Origin: Liolophura sinensis
Lineage: Eukaryota; Mollusca; Polyplacophora; Chitonida; Chitonidae
Direction of reading: 5' to 3'
Assembly (NCBI RefSeq): GCF_032854445.1
Contig: NC_088295.1
Coordinates: 19,825,385 to 19,889,384, forward strand
DNA: 64,000 nt
The notes beneath the pieces are model-generated. The model searched no databases, was not told the DNA's origin, and saw nothing but the letters and a program-made list of their open reading frames with translations. Of the stretch, positions 37,501 to 49,500 are shown piece by piece (positions within the stretch are counted from its first letter, which is position 1; every line of letters begins with the position of its first letter). The position numbers and the translations under genes are program-made.

Positions 37501-40500
37501 CTTCAGCTCTTCATAGCTATTCTTAGGGTGGCAGTTGCCACCCATTGTACACATGTTGCCAAACACAGTTTGGGATTTGCATTCAAAGACCACTGCCCAC
37601 AATGACATGTTTTACCACCGCAATGATTTTACAAATTCAACTCTATAACATACACGGTCACTGCTCTGCAATCTTTGTTCATACGATAAACAATTATATT
37701 TATGACAGTGTAACAATTTGGCCTTTCTTTTTGGTTAAATGGCAAAATCTTAGCTCTATCTAATTAGATCAAGGATAATATTTGTGTATGACAGTGGCAT
37801 TCCACTTTATTTTGGTTTAGAGAACAGTATTTGAATGTATCACCTAACATGAACTGCTCAGTCAGGTGAACTACCAGTGTTCTTTGAATGGCTTGTTGAG
37901 GTATATTTCCATAGGGATTATCCTGTTACAAGAAACCAGTATTGTAATTTGATGTAAATACATGTAATGTTGAATGTGGTTGTTGTCCCTGTTTGAATCC
38001 TTTTGATGACTGACCAGATACATGTATGGATACGTGGGGACATAGCAGCATTTATCCCTGTTTGAATCCTTTTGCTGACTGACCAGATACCTGTATGGAT
38101 ACGTGGGGACATAGCAGCATTTATCCCTGTTTGAATCCTTTTGCTGACTGACCAGATACCTGTATGGATACCTGTATGGAGAAGTGGGGACATAGCATTT
38201 ATCCCTGTTTGAATCCTTTTGCTGACTGACCATATACCTGTATGGATACATGGGGACATAGCAGCATTTATCCCTGTTTGAATCCTTTTGCTGACTGACC
38301 AGATACCTGTATGGATACATGGGGACATAGCAACATTTATCCCTGTTTGAATCCCTTTGCTGACTGATCATATACCTGTATGGATACCTTTATGGAAAAG
38401 TGGGGACATAGCAACATTTATAAGGCTTCTTTTCATTTTGTCACTCAAGAAGCCATAGTTCATGGGCTACTGGGTTTGGTTCTAGTGAAAACATACACGT
38501 TCATTGGTTTGAGTACTACCTGGTACAGAAATGCTGTCATGTTGAAGCGCACAGGTTGACAAATTTTACAGTGATTAACAACAAGCAGTTTGCAAACATA
38601 TCCATCATACTGTCAAGACAAAACCACTTCCACACATTTTATAGCTCTATCACAGTTTACAAAAATAAGTGTTTTCCAAGGCAAGTCTTTTATCTGAAGG
38701 TGTTGTTGCAGAATGCTCAAAAAGAGAGCGAACAAGAAACAGATGCGTTATTTTGTATTTTCACTGCTTTTTTATTGATTAGTATTTGACTGCTGCCATG
38801 CACATGCTGTTAAAAAAAATCATCATAGCTTTTAATATGTCTAGTTCACATGAATGTGTACTTGAAATCCTCAGGAAGTTGCTCTCCACTCTGTAAATCC
38901 AGTGGTGATAATTCGGTTTAGTTCTAGTGAATCCTAAACACAATAGTGTTTTATATGCTTACAGCTCTTCTGGGCGTTCGGAGTTCATAAATGCTACTTT
39001 ATAAATGAAGAACATGACTTTAAAGCGAAATCAGTGTTGTTTTATTTATACGCTACCCCGTTTTGATCAGTGGTATATTTAATAATTTTACCAGGTGAAT
39101 GGTGTGGGTATGAGTGTTGCCTGCCCAAATCACTTTGTTACCTGTGCTGACGATGGTAGCCTGAGGGTGTGGTCAGTGGCTGACAGAGAACAGGTGCTAC
39201 AATTCCAGGTGACAGATCAGGTGAGTCTAGACAGCATGTTCTGATGTCATCATAACTTGCGAGCGCACCTCAACATCTTTTTTAAGATCCATAAAACACT
39301 GAGTATTGTGCAAAATAAGTAGATTTATAGTCCTGGATAAAAGTTTAGGTCATGCACTATGTTCGGTTATGATAAGATATGGTCACTGACTGGAAGAACA
39401 GATGCTACGGTTGTAGGTTCCAGGTTACTGCAGTGTGCCCTGATAGATTGTCTGCAATGCATCTGTTATTGTGAGTAGTCTGAAATGGAACAAAGTTCAG
39501 TTGCAGTATTTCTTCAGATGCTGTTTGATTATTGAATTACAGCCATTATCGGAATTTCCAATAATATTTGTGATGGAATTGTTAGTAGAATGAGTCACAT
39601 TGCCTAAAATTTGGGATGAGGATATAAGAGACATATATGAGATATCCGAGTTACAGTTCCTTTCAGTAACAAAGAAAGATGAGTTTCAAATAATGTACAT
39701 GTAATAACTACAGGTAGTGTTTCAGTGTCTACGGTTTGCCCAAAGTAAATCACTGTTGCCTTTGGCATAGCCAACCAATTCAACATGATAGTTATAGATG
39801 TCTCAAACATTGAATCCCAGTTCAGAGGTAGGAAAACTAACAAGTGAGGTTCCGTGGTTGTACAACTTGTTCCTGCTTGTTTTCCATTCTGTACGCATGC
39901 ACCCGACTAATCTTCATTTCATTACTACACTGACTCAAGAAAGTTATGTCATACATGAAAAATATGTCATGTGACTGTGTACAAATTTCATAAGGGAATA
40001 GAAATTGTTCGCAATTTCGATTAGCAGTTAGCTTTCATCTTGGAACTAATGGTGTGTTCTACCTTGTCTTTTAAGTGGTTATCCAATTTATGTTTATAAT
40101 GATTTATTATTATTATCAACATTACATAAAGCACAATATTGTAATATATCACGTCTTGTGACGTATCAGTGACGTATCACTTTGCATACTGATGTACATG
40201 CCACGCGGTCTTCTCTGAATAAAGCAGTGCGGCTTGGGGCCTTCAACGATGAAGACGTGTTGTCTTATCTTTCTCTGGTGTATTACTGTGCTAGACTATA
40301 GAATGGCGTGAAGTCTTTCTAGTACGGTAAATCAATATACAAAACTGGCGACGAGACGAAACGTACCTACGTATAAGGGAAAATGGCAGTTTTCGGGAAT
40401 CTAGGAGTTTTTGATGAAAGTGTTGAACTTTTTGAAGATTACACGGACAGATGCGACGCTTTTATGGCAGCGAACGCCATCGAAAACGAGAGGAAGGCAA

Positions 40501-43500
40501 ATTTATTCCTATCGCTCATCGGTCCAGAAGCATACAAACTTCTCAAAAACTTGTGTAGTCCAGACGCCCCTAGAACGAAAACGTATCAGGAACTGAAGGA
40601 CCTCTTGAAAGAACATTATGCGCCCACTCCAAATGTAATGGCAGAAAGATTTCGGTTTGACAGAGTGTCGAAACAAGGTGACAAGGAATCAGTGGCAGAC
40701 TTTATTGTCCGTCTGAAGAAATTGGCTTCTACTTGTGATTACGGCAATTTTCTAGGCGATGCCTTACGAGACAAGCTAGTTTCGGGACTGAATCAGAAGA
40801 TGTCACGTACTCAGACACATCTACTATCTGTGCGAAATCTTACATTTGACGAAGCAAGAAGGAAATGCCTAGCGGTCGAATTAGCGAATGCCGCTAATCG
40901 AGAGAGCATGAACGACGGCACGGCGGAGATGAACCGACTGTTCCCCGGGAGGAGAGGCGGACGTCGAGGCAGAGGACGCGGTCGTGACCAAGCACACCGT
41001 AGTACATCCGGCGATGGCTGCAAATGCTGTGGTGGGAGAAACCATAGTACTGGAGAATGTCGACTGAGAGATGCTGAGTGTTATGGGTGTAGACAGCGAG
41101 GACATATCAAGGCCATGTGTCCGAAAAGTGATAACACAAATTCTAACAGTGGTGGAAATACCGGCAGCAGAGGTACAAGAGGCGGTCGTGGACATTCGCA
41201 AAGTAAGTTCAAATCAAGAAATTCAGCGAAATACGTGGACATTTCAAATGATGCTGAAGAGTCAAGAGACAGTAATTCTGAATTTGATCATGATGAATTT
41301 GGACTCTACGGTAATTATAATGTAAATCAAACTCAAAGCATGAAACCTATTAAAGTAGATATTACTGTAGGACATTCTAACATACAAATGGAGCTTGATA
41401 CAGGAGCCTCACACTGTATCTGAAACATTGTATAAAAGTTGTTTAACAATGTTCCCGCTCAGAAATGTAAACATCACATTGCGTAGTTATACAAATGAGC
41501 CTGTACCTATTTTGGGAGAAATTAGAGTGCCTGTAAAGTACGAGGAAAACCCACTTGTAGAACTTGACTTGATTGTTGTAAAAGGTCAGAAACCATGTTT
41601 ATTGGGTAGAGATTGGTTAAAACATATCAAATTGGATTGGCAAAGTATTTTCACTGTAAATGAAGTTGGTCTAACTAAGAAGTTACCTAAACATGTACCG
41701 CAGTCTGATGATTTTTCTGATTGTTTCAATGAGCTGTTACGACAGAACAGTGTACTGTTTACGTATGAAGGTAATGGTATTAAAGGTTTTAAAGCATCAT
41801 TGGCATTGAAAGATAATGTTAAACCAGTATATCAGAAGGCTAGACCTGTACCATATTCTTTGCTTGGAGATGTTGAAAAAGAATATGACCGATTGATTGA
41901 ATCAGAGATTTTGTATCCAGTTGACAGTTGTGAATGGGCTTCACCGACAGTCCATGTTGTGAAACCTAATAAGTCTATTAGAGTGTGTGGTGATTATAAA
42001 GCAGTTAATGAATTGATTAAAGATGATGGATATAAATTACCAAATACTCAAGATCTGTTTGCTAAGATATCCCAGTATGGTTCACAGCCAAAAGTGTTTT
42101 CAAAACTAGATTTGACTAGTGCATTTAATCAGCTTTATTTAGATGATGAATCTGCTAAGTTGCTTGTGTTAAATACTCACAAGGGATTGTTAGCAACTAA
42201 ACGGTTATGTTTTGGTGTCAAAACAGCGCCTTCCATTTTTCAGGCTACTATGGATAAAATATTGTCAAATATTGATCACGTGCTATGTTACATGGATGAT
42301 ATATTTGTAGCAACTGAAACTGAGAAAGAGCATTTTGTTGTGTTAGAGAAAGTATTTTCTAGATTGAGGAAACACAATGTCAAGTTAAATGGAGAAAAAT
42401 GTGAATTTTTCAAAGAAAGTGTGACATTTTTGGGTCATAAGCTGTGTGCTGAGGGTATAAAACCATTGCAAAGCAAGACAGATGCAATTAGAAATGCACC
42501 TAGACCACAGAATGTGTCAGAACTTAAGTCATTTCTTGGAATGTTGAATTACTATGGTAAATTTGTACCAAATCTGTCATCAAATTTACATGCTTTGTAT
42601 TCGTTACTTAACAAGTCAGTAATGTGGAAATGGACTAAAGAGTGTGAAACTTCTTTTCAATATGCTAAGACTGTTTTAACAGGTGATAGCGTGCTTATGC
42701 ACTATAATCCTAAGATGCGTTTAGTATTAAGTGTAGATGCAAGTCCTTATGGATTAGGAGCTGTGTTAAGCCATAAGTTGAATGATGGTTCAGAAAGACC
42801 TGTAGCTTATGCATCACGTACATTAAGTTGTGCAGAGAAGAACTATGCACAAATAGAGAAAGAAGCATTGGCAATTGTGTATGGAATTAAGAAATTTCAT
42901 TTGTACTTGTTTGGTAGGAAATTTACTCTTGTAACTGATCATCAACCCCTAACAAGAATTTTTGGTTCCAAATCTGGTATTCCTGCATTAGCAGCAGCTA
43001 GGATGCAGCGCTGGGCATTGTTGCTTAGTGGATATTCGTATGATATTGTATACAGATCTTCAGAAAATAATGCAAATGCAGATATGTTAAGTAGATTACC
43101 AGTGGATGATTCTCACACTGCAGATCCTGATGAAATGTATATTTGTAGTACAGTATTAAGCGATCTACCTGTGACAGCTAAACAGATAGCTGATTTTTCA
43201 TGTAAAGATGCTACATTATGTAAAGTGTTAGATTTTACATCTTCAGGTTGGCCAAATTATTGTACTGATATGACTTTGCAACCCTATTGGTCAAAACGAG
43301 ATGAATTGTCAATTGATGATGGTTGTATATTATGGGGTAGGAGAGTAGTTGTACCAACTAAACTTCAAGAAATGTTGTTAAATGAATTACATGATGGTCA
43401 TCCCGGCATGTGTAGGATGAAAGCTTTGGCTAGATCTTTCGTCTGGTGGCCTGGATTAGATCAAGATATAGAAGACTTAGTCAGAACATGTCCGAGTTGT

Positions 43501-46500
43501 GTAGAATCACAAAAAGTGCCTAAGTCTGTACCTTTGTTATTGTGGCCTTGGGCTACAGAGCCATGGCAGAGAATTCATGTTGATTTTGCTGAAATCGATG
43601 GTCAGCAATTTTTTATTGTAGTCGACAGTTATTCTAAGTGGTTAGAATGTTTTCCAATGTCAAGTACCACAGCAAGTGCTACTATTACTGTTCTTCGGTC
43701 TTTGTTCGCAAGGTATGGTTTACCGCAACAAATTGTTTCAGACAATGGACCCCAGTTCATTGCTGATTTGTTTTCTGATTTTTTTGAAATGTAATGATAT
43801 TGATCATACTTTGTGTCCCCCTTACCATCCTGCAAGTAATGGGTTAGCTGAGAAAAATGTTCAGAGCTTTAAGAGAATGTTCAAAAAGTGTGAAAAGTCT
43901 GAGAGTATTCAAAGTAGAATAGCCCATGTTCTGTCATGTTACAGAAATACTCCTCACACTACGACTGGTATTACGCCAGCTGAGTTGTTTCTGAAGCGAA
44001 CGCCGCGAACTAGGTTGTCTTTGTTAAAGCCTAACTTACAAAGAAAGGTAGAAAGAAAACAGGCAGCTAGCAAATTTCATCACGATGGTTTGAATCCCAC
44101 CGTACGTAAATTTGATTTGTATCAGCATGTACGGGTAAGAAATATCAGGGGAGGAAAGGTAAAATGGATCCCCGGTACCATTGTTGCAATTAAAGGTCCT
44201 CACACTTATATTGTGCGAGTTCCAGGTAATAACAAACGCTATGTTCATGCTGATCATCTTATTTGTGATGACTCTGTAAATGTTAAATCTGATCAAAATC
44301 CAAATGACGTATTACTAGGGAAGGATACATGTGTTGCACCAAATAATCCAAGCATTGTCAGAAATCCACATGTAAATGATCCGAGTGTACAAACTAATGT
44401 GCCAAGTCCAATAAAGGAAGCAGTAGCTTTACCTGAATCTACTAAATGTACACCGAAAGTTTTTGATCAAGATTGTAAACCTGATGACACTGTGTCATGT
44501 GATTCTCCTGTGTTTATTCCTCGAAGGTCTGGTAGAGTAAGTAGACCTCCACGAAGACTTGATTTGTAATATGTATTCAGTGCTGCAGCTGTTCTAAAGT
44601 TCTAGATACATATGTACTCAGATTTTATGTCTTGGTTGTTGACTGTTTTTTTTAGAGCAAACTTGTGACATTGTTTTAATGTTGGTGTCATAAAATGTAT
44701 CTAAGTAAAATGAAACATTGTTGTAAGAAACAAAATGTTACAAGGTTTAAAGAAGTTAAAAGTTAATTGAAACTTTGTTAATGTTCTCAAGGTTACTTCG
44801 TATCTAAAAAGGGAGGAGTGTAATATATCACGTCTTGTGACCTATCACTTTGCATACTGATGTACATGCCACGCGGTCTTCTCTGAATAAAGCAGTGCGG
44901 CTTGGGGTCTTCAACGATGAAGACGTGTTGTCTTATCTTTCTCTGGTGTATTACTGTGCTAGACTATAGAATGGCGTGAAGTCTTTCTAGTACGGTAAAT
45001 CAATATACAAAAAATATATGGTGATATGTTAATTGTATACCATAGATATGAGATCCATTTCATTTTCCCCAGATAGCTTTCAGAAATACAGATTTGTACT
45101 CTTCCATTCACTAACGTTCAACTCGGTGTTTAATTTGTGTGCTGTAATGAACAGAAATGAACTAGAATCAATTATATTGTGATAAAAGATGATCTTATTT
45201 TTGGAAAGAGTGGCTGAGTCACATTATTTGGAAATGGTGGCTTACAAAGATGCCGTCCGAGTGGGTGCGTCAGTTACATTTGTGTTATTTGCGATGTGAT
45301 GGTCTTATATATTATTCCCACATAATGAGGTGATATGCATTCAGAATTACTGACGTTGACACTAGAGACAGCACAGGTGACAAGACCAAGTTCTGGGTTT
45401 ATAGTGAATGTAATGGTTCAGAGCAGTTAATGTGGAAGCTAAGCTGGGAACATGGCCAACCGATTTCAGGGCTAAGTATACCCCTGTGTTTTGTTTGCAG
45501 AAGTGTAGCTGTTTGACAGTGTCTCCCGAGAGTAGGGACAGGCCTGGGAGAAGCGGTAACCAGGCAGGGCGACCACAGATGCCATACGTGGCTGGTGGTT
45601 ATACTGATGGCACAGTGAGAATGTTTGACATTGACAAGGTGGAGATGGTTCTCAAACTCCATCCTCATGCTGTGTCTGTCACAGCTATCAGCTTCTCAGA
45701 TCATGGTGAGTGCTCTTTAAGTGATCTGTCAAACTCCAGGTAACATGAAGATGGTTCTAAAACTCCATCCTCATGCTGTGTCTTTCACAGCTATCAGCTT
45801 CTCAGATCATGGTGAGTGTTCTTTAAGTGATCTGTCAAACTCCAGGTAACATGGAGATGGTTCTCAAACTCCATTCTCATGCTGTGTCCATAATAATAAT
45901 AATAATGATTCTTTATTTTCTGAGGGGGATTAATTAGTTACAAAACCAATCTTCCTTGAGTCCCTCATGCATGCACACATACATGTTCGCACAAAAATTT
46001 ATTTACATGTATATACAATATAAAATAAATATAGATGAACCTGATAAAATGTGACTATGTACAATGTAGTAGACAATAGACAATTTCACAGTTGTTTTGA
46101 CCTGATAAGCGTATTCATTTCTTTCTTTTGAAAAGGATTGACATTCTGTGATCTTTTAACATGTACAGGGAGTTGGTTACACAGTGTCACCCCAGAGTGT
46201 CTAAAAGAATTTTAAGAGCGTTCATGCACAGTTTTGGAGGGCTGAGGTTCATTGATGTTGTAGATTGATGGCTATTTGCAGTTGCAGTATAGATAAACTG
46301 GTTGAATATGTACCTTGAGGTTAGTCCTTTCAGACCTTTAAACATTAGTACAACTTTGTGCAACATGATTCTTTCATACATTGCCATCCATTTTGCGATT
46401 TTGAACTGTTCTTAATGAGGTGTTTAAAGTAATCTGTGCTGCGGATTCCTGGAGGCGTAACATACATTGAGCCTAGAGGCACTTCCACACATTGTGCAGC

Positions 46501-49500
46501 AGTAATTCAAGAGTGGTTGAACATAATCATTATAAAACAAATTTCTGGCATGGTGCAGTAAATATTTTTAGCTCGCCTGTACAAAGTGCACAGTCACACA
46601 AGGGGCATTGTTCCATCATTGATTCGCTGTGTGCTTATTAAATCCCGAAAAATAACAGAATTCCTCACTTAGTGTGTTGTGTATTAAATGTAGAATCAGT
46701 GTTAAAGTGTTAGAGGTGGTACATTAAAAACTACTTCATCCTGTATTGAGCTCAGGTTTTTCATACATGTAGAGCACAATTTCTACATGTATTGAGCTCA
46801 GGTTTTTCATACACGTAGAGCACAATTTCTTCATGTATTAAGCTCAGGTTTTTCATACATGTAGAGCACAATTCATTATGTATTGAGCTCAGGTCTTTCT
46901 TACATGTAGAGCACAATTCATCATGTATTGAGCTCAGGTTTTTCATACATGTAGAGCACAATTCATCATGTATTGAGCTCAGGTTTTTCATACATGGAGA
47001 GCACAATACTACAAGGTGGATTGTCGATCATTGATTAGCTGTGTAGATATTAAATACTGTAAATCACAAAATTCATGACTAATTGCATTGTGTGTTAGAA
47101 TCAGTGTTAAACAATATGTTTGGGGTGGTATCTCAAAGAGTACTGCATTTATTTACCAGAAGTTTTACATGCATATAGCGCACAGTTACACAATGGGATG
47201 CTGCATCACTGATGTTTTATGTGCATATTATTTACTGTAAATTACCAAATTTGTGACTTCAGCCCTTAATGTATTGATCCAGTTTTACATTCATGTGTCT
47301 CCTACAGGCAAGCTCTGTGGTTGCCTTGCTATCAGATCTAAGTTTGATGTTTTGCAACAGTATGAGTGTGGATGATATAAGTTTACACTGATTCTCACTT
47401 TGTGTCTCTCAGGACAACCTGTATGCATCATCAATTGTTACACCTAGAAGCTTTGTATACTTAACTTTTTCAGTTTCTTGTTGATCAATTTCTAGGTGGA
47501 GTTTCTTCTCCAACTTAAAAATACACTGCCATGAACCAACTGCTATGAACCAGCTCTCACACATTTTGTCTTATCAAGGTTGATGGCCATGTCATTATCG
47601 TTGCACTGCTGTATTATTGTTTTACTTTTGTTACCTAGTGCTGAAAGTAAAGAACAGTAGAGGGCCATGTATGAGCAGTTAAGCCCAGTATTAACTTTAG
47701 TCTGGACTAGAGTCCCATTGGTTTTGTATTAGGACAAGACTGTGAATAAGAATTAAGCCTGGATTAACTTTTGATACATTTTTGAGCAACCAACTTCAGG
47801 TAATTATGAGGATTTTACTCAAAGTCAGTCCTCATGACTGTCACAGTCATGAGCTTCACAGATCAGAGTGAGTGCTAACAAGCAAGATATTTTACTATAG
47901 TCTTAAAACAGTTACTATTACAAAGACACCGTTTATGTCACTGGTATAAATTAATCACTTTGGATGCCATCTCACCAGAAAGCTCAAAAAGGTATATTTA
48001 TTAGCATTGTTTGTTTTAAGCTTTGTGCAGAGCATTATGGTAATAATGTTTAGGACGAATTCATCTGTTGTTGTTGTTGTTGTGTGGTCAGGTCGTATGA
48101 TCTTGTCAGGAGGAAGTGATGGTCTAATCGCAGTCAGCAGTCCAACCACAGGCCTTACGGTCAGGGTCATCACAGATCATAAAGGCGCTCATATCACCAA
48201 CTTTGATGTCACGGCCTCACAGGTTTGTACCTCCTCAATGGGAAACCTGTAAAACTCCTTCCCGCCAGTATCAAGACGGTCCAAAGCTGTGGATTCACTT
48301 GTTCTTTCCTTTATTGCATCACAATTATCAGTGTTTGTGTGCTCATAAAACATATATGAAGTACACAGGCACTGCAAGATGACAGGAGAAAACGATGCAT
48401 TCTACTGTTATTTAAACCTTCTGTGCAGCTCGTCATCGAGTCTCCCGAAGTTTACATTAAAACTTTTGTTCTGCATTTTTAAGGGTGAAATACAATTGTT
48501 TTTAAGTAATTTACAAGTAAACACTTGATGGGGAGTATATGAGGTTGTTCTCCTACTGAGTTAGGAGCTGCTTATAGTTTTTGTCAGCATTTATTTGCTG
48601 CAATCTCAGGTGCATTTTGTTTTGGGAATTACTCCATTCTGCAAGGATTATGATATTTTGTCATAATGTGTGACATATACACCTGGGAAATTTGGTTCAT
48701 GCATGGCTTACTGAGGCCAAAGGTCAAGGTCATTAAAAAGTCCTAGAATGTGCTAAAAATCTTATTATCGAGTTTCCAAGGAATCCATGATTTCAAATTT
48801 CATGAAATTTGTATGTAACCTATCTGCGTGAAGGTTGAGAGCTGAATGACTTGTGAAGAACATTGATCTGAAGATGTGGATCATGCAGAAGTTAAAAGTA
48901 ACATACCTACTGTACTGAACTATTAGGGGGCAGCAGCTGCTTTAGTGTTTGTCATTCACAAACACATTTTCTAGATTGATACGGATGTAAAATTCAAAGA
49001 GAAAAAGGATTTCTAATTACAAGAAGAAAATAAATTTGTAAATTGTTTTAAAAATGACCTCTACAACAATCTTACGCCAAAGAACATGTCCTTCACAGGT
49101 ACAGTGTTTGACCGACTGATTTGGATTAACATGTTTTTGTTCTGAAACTGAAATGGTGATGATTGTATAGCATTTTTTCTGTTGTTGTGTGCTTATGTGT
49201 AAGCAATTTGTAGCTTTGCCAGAAATAAATCACACAAATCTGACAGTGAAATGACACTGAGTGATTCATCTAATTGTCAGTGACGTCACAAAAACTCTTG
49301 TATTCTTTTTTATGGGCTCCACCACTGGCTTAGCAAAGTTCTAAATACAAAGAGATAACCGATGGACAGTATCCATACAATATTACATTTGACAGGTGTA
49401 AAGATTTGTATTGAAAACACTTAATGAACATGAAATAGCTTACTATGTACAACATCAGAAGTCATTTGATGACAATTTTTGCCAAAATTTAAATCATTGC

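Larger units (their letters stand above)
40140..45012 (+). mobile_element. Ty3/gypsy LTR retrotransposon, Mag-like, near complete
   Basis: A 4.87-kb element in WDR90 intron 12, same orientation as the host gene. Order: 5' LTR, tRNA-Ser-type primer site, gag, protease, reverse transcriptase, RNase H, integrase, polypurine tract, 3' LTR. The integrase after RNase H places it in Ty3/gypsy (Metaviridae). The tRNA-Ser primer site and the two-knuckle Gag suggest the Mag lineage, as far as I remember that clade. The flanking AATAT at 40135-40139 and 45013-45017 is the target-site duplication. The LTRs differ by two substitutions and one 11-bp indel, so the insertion is young. Two frame breaks (protease start; integrase) mean it is not autonomous as read, unless they are recoded or sequence errors. 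No envelope gene. Confidence 0.95.

Noticed and set aside
37871-38371. 166-codon minus-strand frame with a 23-residue repeat
   Set aside because: The 69-bp array has a period divisible by three and lacks stops by chance. No family resemblance.
40140-45012. Endogenous retrovirus with envelope
   Set aside because: Between the integrase end (44569) and the polypurine tract there are only about 240 bases and no open frame, so no envelope gene exists.
46761-47006. 81-codon minus-strand frame with Cys/Met-rich repeats
   Set aside because: A by-product of the 45-bp array.
48066-48090. Missing exon between exons 13 and 14
   Set aside because: Phases match and the remembered vertebrate protein is continuous here, so no extra exon is needed.
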